A stretch of DNA of 64,000 bases from an uncultured Eubacteriales bacterium (GCA_934457415.1 CAKSHM010000006.1:1-64000); one strand, 5' to 3'. Positions 35,215-44,061 are shown, counted from the first letter of the stretch. The notes: a model not told the origin generated them from the letters alone. A program made the numbers and translations.

Positions 35215-35465
35215 ACAATCAGTGTACAATGCTTTTTTGAAAAAACGGTGCAGTTATCGGCTTTATTGCCTTTTTCTCACAATATGTCTGCCTCATAAAG
35301 ACGGCAAGTTAAAATATGCCATTTTAGGCAAGTTCGGATTATTATCACTTGCCTAGTGTGACATGACTCTAACCTGTCACACTAAGAAAGCACTTGTTGC
35401 ACTGGATCAGTTTCTTGTTATATCACCTAAAAATTTATCTGTCAATAAATATCCATATATTTCCA
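35215..35465. other. Intergenic region with repeated GGCAAGT boxes and two inverted repeats
   Basis: No gene was found between the SNF promoter and the polymerase promoter. GGCAAGT occurs at 35303-35309 and 35327-35333 and inverted (ACTTGCC) at 35347-35353; the last two form a repeat with 9-base arms, TAGGCAAGT and ACTTGCCTA. Right after it is a second repeat with 10-base arms TAGTGTGACA (35354-35363) and TGTCACACTA (35375-35384). The function is unknown: regulator sites, an unrecognised RNA or a small mobile-element remnant are all possible. Confidence 0.5.
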
Positions 35466-35516
35466 TTGACTTTATTTCCCGGAAAGAATATAATTAAATC
35501 GTCGAACATTTGTTCT
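35466..35516 (+). promoter_or_regulatory. Promoter and LexA (SOS) box of the Y-family polymerase operon
   Basis: TTGACT (35466-35471) and TATAAT (35489-35494) are 17 bases apart. CGAACATTTGTTCT (35503-35516) fits the Gram-positive LexA site CGAAC-N4-GTTCG apart from its last base. It lies at the expected start of transcription, so bound LexA would block it until DNA damage. Confidence 0.85.
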
Positions 35517-35536
35517 TAATATTTATTTCTTTGGTG

Positions 35537-36805
35537 ATGATCAACTTGTCTGAAAACAGATATTATTTATGTATTGATATGAAATGCTTTTATGCCTCGG
35601 TTGAATGTGCCGAAAGAAGCCTTAATCCGTTTGAAACAAATCTTGTCGTCGCTGACCCGACAAGAGGGAAAAACGCACTTTGTCTTGCGATATCACCGAG
35701 GCTTAAAAGCTTAGGTGTTAAAAACAGATGCAGAATATCGGAAATACCGAAAGGGATAAGCTATATAACGGCAATGCCGAGAATGAAGCTTTATATTGAC
35801 TACTGCGCGGATATTTATGAATTGTATCTTAATTATTTTTCTTCCGAGGATATTCACACCTACTCGATAGACGAATCTTTTATAGATGTAACAAATTATC
35901 TCCGCATAATGAAAACCGACGCCGTAACTCTTGCAAAAAAGCTTATTGACGAAATTGCGGACAAATTGCACATTCCTGCCACCGCAGGGGTGGGAACAAA
36001 TCTTTATCTTGCAAAGGCGGCGCTTGACATAACCGCAAAGCATACGCCGTTGCACATAGGCTTTTTAGATGAGGAAAAATACCGCAGCACTCTATGGACG
36101 CATACTCCGATAACGGATTTCTGGATGGTAGCCTCGGGAACGGCAAGACGGCTTAAGGAATGCGGAATATTTACAATGCGCGATATAACCGAGGCCCCCG
36201 AAGAGCTTATTTACAAGCTTTTCGGTAAAAATGCCGAGCTTCTTATAGACCATGCCTATGGGAAAGAAAGCTGTCTTATTTCGGATATAAAAAATTACCG
36301 CGCAAAAAGCAAGTCTGTTTCCCTATCGCAAATTCTTCCCTGCGATTACACATTTTCTCAATCTGAAACGGTGATGAAAGAAATGACACTAAACGGTGTG
36401 CGCGAGCTTACAAAGCGGAAGCAGATTGCAGGCGGTATAAGCATCGGCATAGGTTATTCAAACGGCACTTGCGACCCTGACCGAGCGCGTATAAGGCTTG
36501 AACATTCAACAGCACTCTATTCCAAAATACTGCCTCCTGTAATGTCGGCATTTTCAAAGACCGCAAAAAGAAATATTCCTATCCGCCGTCTCGGGATATC
36601 GTTTGGCAGAATAAGCAGTGAAGAAAGCGAGGGGTATGATTTATTTACGGATTTTGAAGCCGTTATGAAAGAGAAAAAGCGTGAAAGCGCCGTTCTTTCC
36701 TTATATGAAAAATTCGGGAAAAACTCGGTGCTTACGGGAACGGATTTTTTGGAATTCGCTACCCAGCGTGAAAGAAACGAAATGATAGGAGGACACAAGG
36801 CTTAA
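35537..36805 (+). CDS. Y-family DNA polymerase (UvrX/UmuC type)
   Basis: A translesion polymerase of about 422 residues. The palm residues are visible in YYLCIDMKCFYASVE (first acidic residue) and YSIDESFIDVT (catalytic D and E), followed by helix-hairpin-helix and little-finger regions. I chose the ATG at 35537 (MINLSEN) because the frame's earlier start at 35510 lies inside the LexA box; the ribosome site is weak. The YolD-like gene begins directly after its stop, as in Bacillus UvrX-YolD pairs. It should be induced by DNA damage and copy past lesions. Confidence 0.9.
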   Translation: MINLSENRYYLCIDMKCFYASVECAERSLNPFETNLVVADPTRGKNALCLAISPRLKSLGVKNRCRISEIPKGISYITAMPRMKLYIDYCADIYELYLNYFSSEDIHTYSIDESFIDVTNYLRIMKTDAVTLAKKLIDEIADKLHIPATAGVGTNLYLAKAALDITAKHTPLHIGFLDEEKYRSTLWTHTPITDFWMVASGTARRLKECGIFTMRDITEAPEELIYKLFGKNAELLIDHAYGKESCLISDIKNYRAKSKSVSLSQILPCDYTFSQSETVMKEMTLNGVRELTKRKQIAGGISIGIGYSNGTCDPDRARIRLEHSTALYSKILPPVMSAFSKTAKRNIPIRRLGISFGRISSEESEGYDLFTDFEAVMKEKKRESAVLSLYEKFGKNSVLTGTDFLEFATQRERNEMIGGHKA

Positions 36806-37123
36806 ATGATGCCGAGAGAAGAAAGAGCAAAGCAATTTATTCCGTTTGACGCGATGAAAGGGCTGAGAGAGGCGCTTTCTTTAAAGGACGAAAAGAATTC
36901 GCGGGTAAAACGGCACGGAATTTCCGACGAAGAAAAGTATGAAAACTCAAAAATAATTCTCCGTCTTAAAAAGAATGATTATATTTCGCTTTTTTGCTAT
37001 CACGGATTACATGATACATATATAAGCGGAAAAATATCCGAAATAAATCTTGATTTCAAATATATGAGTATTGACGGCATTAAAATCGGATTTGAGGATA
37101 TTTATGCGATTTTATCGGGTTGA
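36806..37123 (+). CDS. YolD-like protein
   Basis: A 105-residue protein beginning at the ATG that directly follows the polymerase stop codon. The motifs REERAKQFIPFDAMKGL and the YISGKISEI strand pattern fit the YolD family, whose genes sit next to Y-family polymerases in Bacillota and whose products are thought to modulate them. It shares the LexA-controlled transcript. Confidence 0.8.
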   Translation: MMPREERAKQFIPFDAMKGLREALSLKDEKNSRVKRHGISDEEKYENSKIILRLKKNDYISLFCYHGLHDTYISGKISEINLDFKYMSIDGIKIGFEDIYAILSG

Positions 37124-37174
37124 AAAAAGAAACTTTGAGTGATATAATTATAAAAAACTATCGGAGAAATTATT

Positions 37175-37891
37175 ATGAAGCTTGAACTTGACCGCAAATA
37201 TTATCTTCGCTTTTCGGATTTTGATAAATTTTCAAATATAAAGCCAAGCTCGGTGCTTGATATATTTCAGGATATAGCAAGCGCCCATGCGGAGCTTTTG
37301 GGAATAGGATTTAATGCGCTTGACAGCAAAAATCTTTTATGGGTTGTAGCGAGAACAAAATTCGAAACGGTGAAAAATCCCGAAAAATACTCTGAAATAA
37401 ATATAAAAACATGGCCCCTTTCTCCTAAAGGTCTTGTTTGCAGAAGAGAATATCTTATGACGGATAAGGACTCAAGCGTTTTAATTAAAGGAAGCTCGGA
37501 TTGGCTTGTTATTGACAAAAGCACGAGAAAACCCGTAAGACCTGACGGAATTTACCCTAAGAATTCGGAATTTCTGACCGACTGCATGACCGAAGAAAGA
37601 TTAAGAAGAATAAAGCCCGCGGAATCCTTTGACAGGACTTTTGAAATAACCCCTGCATTTTCCTACGCAGATGTTAACGGGCATGTCAACAATATAAAAT
37701 ACGCGGACATGGCATTTGACGCGCTCAATCCCGAAAATTCAAGGCTTAAAGCCTTTCAGATAGATTATCATAATGAGATAAAGCCTTATGAAAAGCTGAT
37801 ATTATCGGTTTTCGAGGAAAACGGCAGAGCGGTTATAAGCGGCGAAACCGAAGAAAGCGAAAAAGCATACACCTGCGAGGTAATTTTTTAA
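37175..37891 (+). CDS. Acyl-ACP thioesterase (FatA-like)
   Basis: A 238-residue double hot-dog enzyme that releases fatty acids from acyl carrier protein. The N-terminal hot-dog contains SSVLDIFQDIASAHAELLG and the C-terminal one FSYADVNGHVNNIKYADMAFD, which carries the Asn/His region of the active site. It lies 51 bases after the YolD-like gene and ends directly before the AlkD-like gene, so it may be partly co-transcribed with the SOS operon, although no functional link is evident. Confidence 0.85.
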   Translation: MKLELDRKYYLRFSDFDKFSNIKPSSVLDIFQDIASAHAELLGIGFNALDSKNLLWVVARTKFETVKNPEKYSEINIKTWPLSPKGLVCRREYLMTDKDSSVLIKGSSDWLVIDKSTRKPVRPDGIYPKNSEFLTDCMTEERLRRIKPAESFDRTFEITPAFSYADVNGHVNNIKYADMAFDALNPENSRLKAFQIDYHNEIKPYEKLILSVFEENGRAVISGETEESEKAYTCEVIF

Positions 37892-38578
37892 ATGACAGAC
37901 TTGCAAACAGAGCTTTTTAAGTTGAAAGACGAAAAATACAAGGAATTTCATTCAAGGCTGATACCTAATATTGACAGCGAAAAAATTATCGGAATAAGAA
38001 TGCCGGTGCTTAAAAAATTCGTCAATGACAATTATAATGCGCTTTTTAATTCGGATTTTTTAAACTTGCTTCCTCACGATTATTATGAGGAAAACAATAT
38101 TCATATTATGCTTATAAACAGAATAAAGGATTTCAGCTGCTGTATAAAAGCGCTTGACCGTTTTCTTCCTTTTATTGACAACTGGGCGACCTGCGATATT
38201 AAAAGACCTATATGCTTTAATAAAAATAAAAAGGATTTGGAAAAGAAAATTTACTTATGGCTTGAATCCTCGCACACCTATACCGTAAGGTATGCGATAG
38301 GCACGCTGATGAGCGTGTATTTAAAAGAAGATTTCAAAATAAGTCAGGCTGAAAAAATCGCCGCTGTAAAAAGCGGCGAATATTATATAAACATGATGAT
38401 TGCTTGGTATTTCGCAACGGCTTTGGCAATAAGGTGGGAGGAAATAATCGTTCTTTTAGAAAACCGCCGTCTGCCCGTTTGGGTACATAACAAGACAATC
38501 CAAAAATGCGTCGAAAGCTTCAGAATAACAGACGAACAAAAGGCTTATCTTAAAACACTTAAAATACGGTTAAATTAA
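37892..38578 (+). CDS. AlkD-like DNA alkylation repair protein
   Basis: A 228-residue all-helical HEAT-like protein that should remove bulky or positively charged alkylated bases. Typical parts are GIRMPVLKKFV, INRIKDFS, FIDNWATCD and TVRYAIGTLMS. Its ATG follows the thioesterase stop without a gap, implying coupled translation. The position downstream of an SOS-controlled polymerase fits a DNA-damage role. Confidence 0.87.
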   Translation: MTDLQTELFKLKDEKYKEFHSRLIPNIDSEKIIGIRMPVLKKFVNDNYNALFNSDFLNLLPHDYYEENNIHIMLINRIKDFSCCIKALDRFLPFIDNWATCDIKRPICFNKNKKDLEKKIYLWLESSHTYTVRYAIGTLMSVYLKEDFKISQAEKIAAVKSGEYYINMMIAWYFATALAIRWEEIIVLLENRRLPVWVHNKTIQKCVESFRITDEQKAYLKTLKIRLN

Positions 38579-38602
38579 AAACTATCTACTGCTTTTTCAG
38601 AC

Positions 38603-38635
38603 AGGCTCAATTCTTGAGCCTTGTTTATTTTTTAA
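38603..38635 (+). terminator. Terminator after the AlkD-like gene
   Basis: AGGCTCAA (38603-38610) and TTGAGCCT (38614-38621) form a short stem followed by a T-rich stretch. It lies between the convergent AlkD-like and acyltransferase genes. Confidence 0.7.
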
Positions 38636-39392
38636 AATATTCGATATAATTATAATCGCTGTTACTGCTTCTTTTCTTCATTGCGTCAGCAACCTGATTT
38701 TTTAGGCTTTCGGCTTTTTCCTTAACGCTTTCTCCCTCAGGATAAAAGGGTCCGTCAATAAAAGCGATAGCCTTAGGTCTTTTGAAAAGCTTTGATTTAT
38801 TATAAGTAACCGTCATACAAAATGACGGTTTTTCGAATTTTACGGGGAATTTAAATGATGTGTCCGAAAAGGGTCTTATAAATGTGCAGTACTCCCATAC
38901 ATGCGCCTCGGGATAGATTACGATACATTTATTTTCGCTCAGTCTTGTTTTTATGCTTTGAGTAAGATTTTTAAGCCCTTTTACGCTCTCTATCACAGGC
39001 AAAGCGCCGAGATAAGGCAAGATTTTTCCTATTACGGGAATTCCGTAATTCGCGGTGCTGACAATTGTATATATTCTTTTCGGAAATAGCGCATGCGCAG
39101 GAGTGAAAACATCGCCGACAGGCTGGGTATGGTTTGCAAACAGGAAATAACCCGTATTTTTAAAATCCTTAAGCTTTTTTCTTCCCTCAAATTTTATATG
39201 CAGAAAAAATCTGCAATAAGGATATGATAAAATTACCGCGGCGCCGTAAATTGCAGCAGAGAGAAATCTGTCAAAAAAACCGGTTTTGATAAATTTATAA
39301 TCATCGCCTAATTTTATGTCCTGATTTTTTGTTTTCTCAAAATCCTGCGTAAGACTTTCATAATATCTTTTTTTAATATTCAAAAGACTCAC
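38625..39392 (-). CDS. PlsC-like acyltransferase, divergent
   Basis: A 255-residue acyltransferase-fold protein with one membrane-associated segment (SAAIYGAAVILSYPYCRFF). The block usually reading NH-x4-D is NHTQPVGD here, with five residues between His and Asp, and the later motif is YPEAHVWEY. It may therefore acylate an unusual lipid or sugar acceptor. The frame begins at a GTG (39392) that touches its ribosome site; the TTG at 39383 may be the real start. It overlaps the preceding acyltransferase gene by up to 20 bases and ends the GT8 operon. Confidence 0.75.
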   Translation of the reverse strand: MSLLNIKKRYYESLTQDFEKTKNQDIKLGDDYKFIKTGFFDRFLSAAIYGAAVILSYPYCRFFLHIKFEGRKKLKDFKNTGYFLFANHTQPVGDVFTPAHALFPKRIYTIVSTANYGIPVIGKILPYLGALPVIESVKGLKNLTQSIKTRLSENKCIVIYPEAHVWEYCTFIRPFSDTSFKFPVKFEKPSFCMTVTYNKSKLFKRPKAIAFIDGPFYPEGESVKEKAESLKNQVADAMKKRSSNSDYNYIEYFKK

Positions 39393-40242
39393 CCTTAAAT
39401 CCTGCTATATCCGAAATATCGAAAGAATAATCAAGCGGCTTATTATATACCTCTTCATAGCACTTCTTTTTAAGCTCATAATCACGGTCGGCAAGAAGTT
39501 GAGAATTCTCCTTGGCGCTTTTTGTTTTATCCGGTGTCAACAAACCTAAAACATGCATAACATATCTTACCTTTTTAAACTGCTCGGACGCGTCCTTATC
39601 TGTATCAATAACCTCGACAAAGCAGGAAAGAACTGGAACATTAAGCTTTGCCGCATAATAATATGCTCCTTTTTTAGGCGGACGTGGCTTGCGGTAATTA
39701 AACCACATTTCCTGTTCGGGATAAAGCAAAACCGCCTCTTTTTTATCAATTATTTTTTCCTTTAAAATTTTCATAAAATCACGGGCGAGATAATGAGGCT
39801 CAGGTGAAATCGGAATGGTATCGGCATAGTTCATAAGAAATCCGATTATTCCCGTCATTGCAAAGTTTGAAGTCTGGCTTATAATATTGAGCCTTTTATC
39901 AAGCTTATTTGTTAGGTATCTCACAACAGTATTTTCAAAAGGACTGAAATGATTGCTTGTTATTATAACTCCGCCCAAATTTTCGGGAATTTTTTCTAGA
40001 CCCTTTATGACTGTATCATGATTTATAAAAGCAGTTGCGGTTTTTGCGATAAAAACCGCCGCGTTTCTTTTCATTTTATAATTAAATGTATTTCTGCTTT
40101 TAATGAAATTATCGGTTATAAGCTTATTCTGGTCGTTTGTCAGCACAGGGTCGTTAAGCTCGACTTTATTATGAAACTCACCCGACTGCGAATATTTTTT
40201 TATGTTTTCAATCACTTCGATACGGCCGTTTTCCTTACTCAT
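39373..40242 (-). CDS. PlsC-like acyltransferase with HX4E motif
   Basis: A 289-residue member of the lysophospholipid-acyltransferase fold. The catalytic block is SNHFSPFEN, giving His-x4-Glu instead of the usual His-x4-Asp, and the downstream motif reads YPEQEMWFNYRKPRPPKKGA. It overlaps the GT8 gene before it by four bases (ATGA). Together with the following acyltransferase and the two GT8 enzymes it suggests an acylated glycolipid or cell-envelope polymer pathway on the cytoplasmic face of the membrane. Confidence 0.8.
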   Translation of the reverse strand: MSKENGRIEVIENIKKYSQSGEFHNKVELNDPVLTNDQNKLITDNFIKSRNTFNYKMKRNAAVFIAKTATAFINHDTVIKGLEKIPENLGGVIITSNHFSPFENTVVRYLTNKLDKRLNIISQTSNFAMTGIIGFLMNYADTIPISPEPHYLARDFMKILKEKIIDKKEAVLLYPEQEMWFNYRKPRPPKKGAYYYAAKLNVPVLSCFVEVIDTDKDASEQFKKVRYVMHVLGLLTPDKTKSAKENSQLLADRDYELKKKCYEEVYNKPLDYSFDISDIAGFKGESFEY

Positions 40243-41189
40243 AAACGGATTTTAACTCCTTTTTCAAGCATTTTTTTAAAGGTTACCTCATTGTTCTGAA
40301 TTTCTGTGCCGCGCTTTATTAGAAGCTCCATACAATCCTTATCGGATTTTTTCTGTTCATCGGAATAGTTATTCTTATATTCCTTTATTTTGTCAATATA
40401 TCCGCAGTCCTCGGCATATTTGAAAAATTCATTTTCATATTTTATTCCGTCATAGCACCAAGGCTTTGAAAACAGATTATAATGAATAAGCTTAGGCTCT
40501 GAAACAGGAACCGAGCTGTCGGGCATGGTATCCCACTTCTGGTCAAGATAATAAATCTTGCCGTTGCAGATTGCATTGATATAATCCTGATCGGGCGCTA
40601 TTGAATCAAAATGATAAGTGTTTAAAAGATTTAAGAAATGTTCTTCAAAACCTGTGTCTCTCATTTTTTTAAGATTCATAAGAAGAACGCCGGAATTTAT
40701 ATACTCGTTTCCCCTTACTCCCACCGCGTTTTCGGTATAAGCTACAAGCGGGGGAACATCGGCTATGGAATAATCTCTGCATGCGCCGATAAAATTATCT
40801 CCTATTTCTGTTTCATAAAGCTCTGCTATATCGCCTGTTATTACAACATCGCTGTCGATATATATTCCCTTGTCATACTCCGGAAACATAAGAGGAATAA
40901 AAAGTCTGAAATAGATAGTAAGCGTAAAATAATCGCAGCGTAGCCTATTGCTCATACGGTCGGTTATAGTCTCAAAGCTGTTTTTAATCGGAATGCAGTC
41001 AACCTTAAAATTATCCCTTGCAAGCTTTTTAAGCTTAATTTTATTATTGTCGTTTAATTCCTGATAAAGCACAACCGCTCTGTAATTCTTATCCTGTGAA
41101 GAATTCTTGACAGCAGAATTTATCGCCGCCGCCAAAAACGGCGCATAATTATCGTCTACTGTAAAAAATACGGGGATTTCATTTTTCAT
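40239..41189 (-). CDS. Family 8 glycosyltransferase
   Basis: A 316-residue GT8 enzyme that moves hexose from a nucleotide sugar. It shows IPVFFTVDDNYAPFLAAAI at the N-terminus, the metal-binding DSD in YIDSDVVITGD, NSGVLLMNL and the late HYNLFSKPW histidine block. I place the start at the ATG at 41189 (MKNEIPVFF), which has AAAGGAG upstream; the start lies within the end of the other GT8 gene, so they are coupled. Confidence 0.9.
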   Translation of the reverse strand: MKNEIPVFFTVDDNYAPFLAAAINSAVKNSSQDKNYRAVVLYQELNDNNKIKLKKLARDNFKVDCIPIKNSFETITDRMSNRLRCDYFTLTIYFRLFIPLMFPEYDKGIYIDSDVVITGDIAELYETEIGDNFIGACRDYSIADVPPLVAYTENAVGVRGNEYINSGVLLMNLKKMRDTGFEEHFLNLLNTYHFDSIAPDQDYINAICNGKIYYLDQKWDTMPDSSVPVSEPKLIHYNLFSKPWCYDGIKYENEFFKYAEDCGYIDKIKEYKNNYSDEQKKSDKDCMELLIKRGTEIQNNEVTFKKMLEKGVKIRL

Positions 41190-41997
41190 AGTTTTCTTTC
41201 TCCTTTTTATAGCTTTCAAAAAGCTTATTATAATCATTTATTTTAAGGACATTTTTAACCCGCTCGGTTTCCCACGGCTTAACTGTTCTCGTTCTTATAT
41301 ATGGGAAAAACAGAAATCGGGTAGAAAAATGCTGGAAAACCGTTTTATCGTTCGGATCTCCCTGCTCATTATAAATTCTGCTTATAATATTTTTTTCGCA
41401 GATTTTATTAAGAGCGCTCTGATCCGGCATAAACATTTTTTTATTCTTACAAAGCTCTCTGCATTTTAAAAAGGTTTTGTTTTCTCTTACCCTTTTCATA
41501 TTTATAAGTAAAACGCCTGAATTTATATAATTGAATTTAAAAGGCGATTTTTTAAAGAAATATTTTCCGTAACGGTCTAACGCTCCGCAGATGTCGCAGT
41601 CAGACATTTTTTTATTATAAAAGTCAACAAAATCTTTTCTGCAAAGAACATCGGTATCAAGATAAAGAATTCTATCTGGAATTTCCTTAACCTCATCCGC
41701 AAAAAGGCGCAGCATGCAAAAGGGTGTAAATCTTGTTTTAATATTCGCCTGCGGAATATTTTTAAAAAACATTTCACTGATATCTATGACGCAAGCATAA
41801 GAATTTTCGTTTTTCCTTTTTAGCGTTTTTGTAAGCTTATTTTCAAAATCTTTTGATATGGGAAACCTTTTTTCTTGCGTCATTCCCGCCGTAAGTATAT
41901 AAACGCAAAGCTCTTCCTCGGTACAGGAAATCAAGGATAAAGTGCTTAAAAGAATTCCGTTTTCCATATTTGCGTCACCGCAGTAAAGAATATTCAA
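41179..41997 (-). CDS. Family 8 glycosyltransferase, TTG start
   Basis: A 272-residue GT8 enzyme. The typical family opening NILYCGDANMENG begins right after a TTG at 41997, which has AGAGGTG upstream; the ATG at 42030 would add 11 non-family residues. The metal site is YLDTDVLCR and the acceptor-side motif is NSGVLLINM. It is the first gene of the four-gene glycosyl/acyltransferase operon. Confidence 0.85.
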   Translation of the reverse strand: MNILYCGDANMENGILLSTLSLISCTEEELCVYILTAGMTQEKRFPISKDFENKLTKTLKRKNENSYACVIDISEMFFKNIPQANIKTRFTPFCMLRLFADEVKEIPDRILYLDTDVLCRKDFVDFYNKKMSDCDICGALDRYGKYFFKKSPFKFNYINSGVLLINMKRVRENKTFLKCRELCKNKKMFMPDQSALNKICEKNIISRIYNEQGDPNDKTVFQHFSTRFLFFPYIRTRTVKPWETERVKNVLKINDYNKLFESYKKEKENYEK

Positions 41998-42020
41998 ACC
42001 GCTCACCTCTTTTAACAAGA

Positions 42021-42050
42021 ATTTTAACATAAATACCGTTTTTAAGTCAA
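42021..42050 (-). promoter_or_regulatory. Promoter of the GT8/acyltransferase operon
   Basis: On the minus strand TTGACT (42045-42050) precedes TAAAAT (42021-42026) by 18 bases, or TTAAAA by 17. It lies just upstream of the TTG-started GT8 gene. Confidence 0.55.
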
Positions 42051-42059
42051 GCTATAATA

Positions 42060-42117
42060 AATTCTACCGCTCTACTTGCCTTCTACCGTGAGTAGAATTA
42101 AAAAAATGTATTCTACC
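42060..42117. promoter_or_regulatory. TTCTAC repeat cluster between divergent promoters
   Basis: TTCTACC occurs at 42062-42068, 42081-42087 and 42111-42117, CTCTAC at 42070-42075, and the inverse GTAGAA at 42092-42097. TTCTAC-N5-GTAGAA thus forms an inverted repeat at 42081-42097. The cluster lies exactly between the minus-strand GT8 promoter and the plus-strand HAD promoter, so it probably binds a regulator shared by both. Confidence 0.5.
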
Positions 42118-42121
42118 TTGC

Positions 42122-42150
42122 TTTACAAACATTAAAAAACATGATAAAAT
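42122..42150 (+). promoter_or_regulatory. Promoter of the HAD-family gene
   Basis: TTTACA (42122-42127) and TAAAAT (42145-42150) are 17 bases apart, directly downstream of the TTCTAC repeats and 25 bases before the ATG at 42176. Confidence 0.5.
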
Positions 42151-42175
42151 ATCAAAAAACAAAACGGTGGTAAAC

Positions 42176-42808
42176 ATGAAAAAATATCATATTTTCGATA
42201 TGGACGGAACCCTTGCCGATTCAATGCCCGTATTTGCTCAAAATCTTTTAAGTTTGCTTAAAAACTCGGGTGTAGAGTATCCCGAAAATATAATTCAGAT
42301 TTTAACGCCTATGGGAGGACTTTTAGGCGCTGAATATCTTGTAAAATTAGGTGCGGCAAAATCCGTAAATGAAGTTATAGAATTTACAAACGGCATTGCC
42401 GATAAGGCTTACGGCGACCAGATAGAATTAAAGCCCTTTGCAAAGGATTATATTGAATATTTGTATAAAAACGGCTGTAAGCTATACGCTCTTTCGGCAA
42501 GTGCGCAAAAACATATAAAAATGTGCTTTAAGAGAAACAGTATTATTGACAAATTTTCGGAAATTTATTCTTCTGACACTTTTTCTCTTCCTAAAAGCAA
42601 CCCCGAAATTTATTTAAAGCTGACAGATATTATCGGTTGCAGTCCGCAGGACGCGGTATTTTATGATGACAATATCTCGGCTGTCAAAGCGGCTAAGAAA
42701 GCAGGTCTTTTTACAGTAGGAGTTTATGACATTTCATCTTCTGACTGCGAAGAACAAATGCGAAAGGTTGCCGATAAATATATTAAAAGCTTTAAAGAGC
42801 TGATATAA
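42176..42808 (+). CDS. HAD-family phosphatase
   Basis: A 210-residue hydrolase of the phosphoglycolate-phosphatase-like branch. The four HAD motifs are visible: FDMDGTLAD with the nucleophile Asp, LSASAQKH, the Lys in LPKSNPEIY and FYDDNISAVKAAKKAG. I take the ATG at 42176 over the GTG at 42167, which lies inside the GGTGG ribosome site. The substrate is unknown; sugar phosphates linked to the divergent glycosyltransferase operon are possible. Confidence 0.87.
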   Translation: MKKYHIFDMDGTLADSMPVFAQNLLSLLKNSGVEYPENIIQILTPMGGLLGAEYLVKLGAAKSVNEVIEFTNGIADKAYGDQIELKPFAKDYIEYLYKNGCKLYALSASAQKHIKMCFKRNSIIDKFSEIYSSDTFSLPKSNPEIYLKLTDIIGCSPQDAVFYDDNISAVKAAKKAGLFTVGVYDISSSDCEEQMRKVADKYIKSFKELI

Positions 42809-42809
42809 C

Positions 42810-42849
42810 AGAATAAGTCCTCAGGTTTTACAGCCTGAGGACTTATTCT
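42810..42849. terminator. Bidirectional terminator between the HAD gene and dnaJ
   Basis: Perfect 16-base arms (42810-42825 and 42834-42849) lie between convergent genes; the distal arm overlaps the dnaJ stop codon by two bases. Confidence 0.85.
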
Positions 42850-44008
42850 ATTTATCTCCGAAAAATCTTTTGACCTTATCGGCAAAGGATTTTTTGCTTT
42901 TATAGTTCTTATCGTCGGTTATAGAGTCAAATTCCTTTAGCTTTTCTCTTTGGGCTTTGGAAAGATCTCTCGGAACCTCGACGATTATTTTTACATACTG
43001 ATCGCCTTTTCCGATATAATTAAGGCGCTGTATTCCCTTGCCCTTTAATTTAAATTCATCATTCGGTTGGGTTCCCTCATGAATTGTGAATTTTACCTTG
43101 CCGTCAAGCGTAGGAACGGTAATCTCGGCGCCTAAAGCCGCCTGAGCAAAGGTTATCGGAATATCGCAGTAAACATCAAAGCCTCTGCGCTCAAAAATAG
43201 GATGTGGGCGCATATTGACATTTATGCGAAGATCTCCGGCAGGTCCGCCGTTAACTCCGGCGTCTCCGCCGCCGCGGAGATTTATTATCTGCCCGTCGTC
43301 AATTCCGGCTGGAATATCTACGGTCTTTTCAACCGTATGTCTTATTCTTCCCTTTCCTGCGCAGGTATGGCATGGCTTATCAACGATTTTGCCTCTTCCT
43401 CGGCAATTATCGCAGACATGCTGCGTTCTCATCTGACCGAAAGGCGTTCTCTGAACGCTCGTTACCTGACCGCTGCCGTGGCAAACGGGACAGGTTTTGG
43501 GCGTGCTTCCCTTCTCGGCGCCGGTACCCCCACAATCGGGACAATTATCAATTTTTGTGATTTTAATTGTTTTCTTACAGCCCTTTGCGGCTTCTTCAAA
43601 GGAAACATTAACCGCGGCAGACGCATCGTTTCCGCGTCTCGGAGCATTCGGGTTTGAGCGCTGTCCTCCGCCGAATCCTCCGCCGAAGAATGAACTGAAT
43701 ATATCGCCTAAATCGCCGAAATCTCCTGTAAATCCGCCGCCGTAGCCTCCCTGTCCTCCGCCGGCACCGAAATTCGGATCAACACCGGCATGGCCGAATT
43801 GATCGTACCTTGCGCGCTTTTCTTTATCGGAAAGGACTTCATAAGCCTCGTTAACTTCTTTGAATTTTTTCTCTGCCTCAGCGTCTCCGGGATGAAGATC
43901 CGGATGATATTTTTTTGCGGCTTTTCTGTATGCTTTTTTTAAATCGTCGTCACTAACGGATTTATCGACACCGAGGACGTCATAATAATCTCTCTTCTCT
44001 TCAGCCAC
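42848..44008 (-). CDS. dnaJ: Chaperone DnaJ
   Basis: A 386-residue co-chaperone for DnaK. It has the J domain with the HPD tripeptide (YHPDLHPGD), a Gly/Phe-rich stretch, four CxxCxGxG zinc repeats ([32 protein letters not shown]) and the C-terminal substrate-binding domains. The start is a GTG at 44008 with GGAGA upstream. It is the last gene of the hrcA-grpE-dnaK-dnaJ heat-shock operon. Confidence 0.97.
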   Translation of the reverse strand: MAEEKRDYYDVLGVDKSVSDDDLKKAYRKAAKKYHPDLHPGDAEAEKKFKEVNEAYEVLSDKEKRARYDQFGHAGVDPNFGAGGGQGGYGGGFTGDFGDLGDIFSSFFGGGFGGGQRSNPNAPRRGNDASAAVNVSFEEAAKGCKKTIKITKIDNCPDCGGTGAEKGSTPKTCPVCHGSGQVTSVQRTPFGQMRTQHVCDNCRGRGKIVDKPCHTCAGKGRIRHTVEKTVDIPAGIDDGQIINLRGGGDAGVNGGPAGDLRINVNMRPHPIFERRGFDVYCDIPITFAQAALGAEITVPTLDGKVKFTIHEGTQPNDEFKLKGKGIQRLNYIGKGDQYVKIIVEVPRDLSKAQREKLKEFDSITDDKNYKSKKSFADKVKRFFGDK

Positions 44009-44036
44009 GAAAATTTCTCCATTTTATCAAATTTAT

Positions 44037-44061
44037 ATGGGCGTGCGGAACTCACGCCCAT
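44037..44061 (-). terminator. Hairpin between dnaK and dnaJ
   Basis: ATGGGCGTG and CACGCCCAT (44037-44045 and 44053-44061) form a stable stem with a 7-base loop. No long T run follows on the minus strand, so it may be a partial terminator or an RNA-stability element that lowers DnaJ relative to DnaK. Confidence 0.5.

Noticed and set aside
35215..35465. Prophage or insertion sequence near the polymerase/YolD genes
   Set aside because: Y-family polymerase and YolD genes can be mobile, but no integrase, transposase or phage gene is present on either side.
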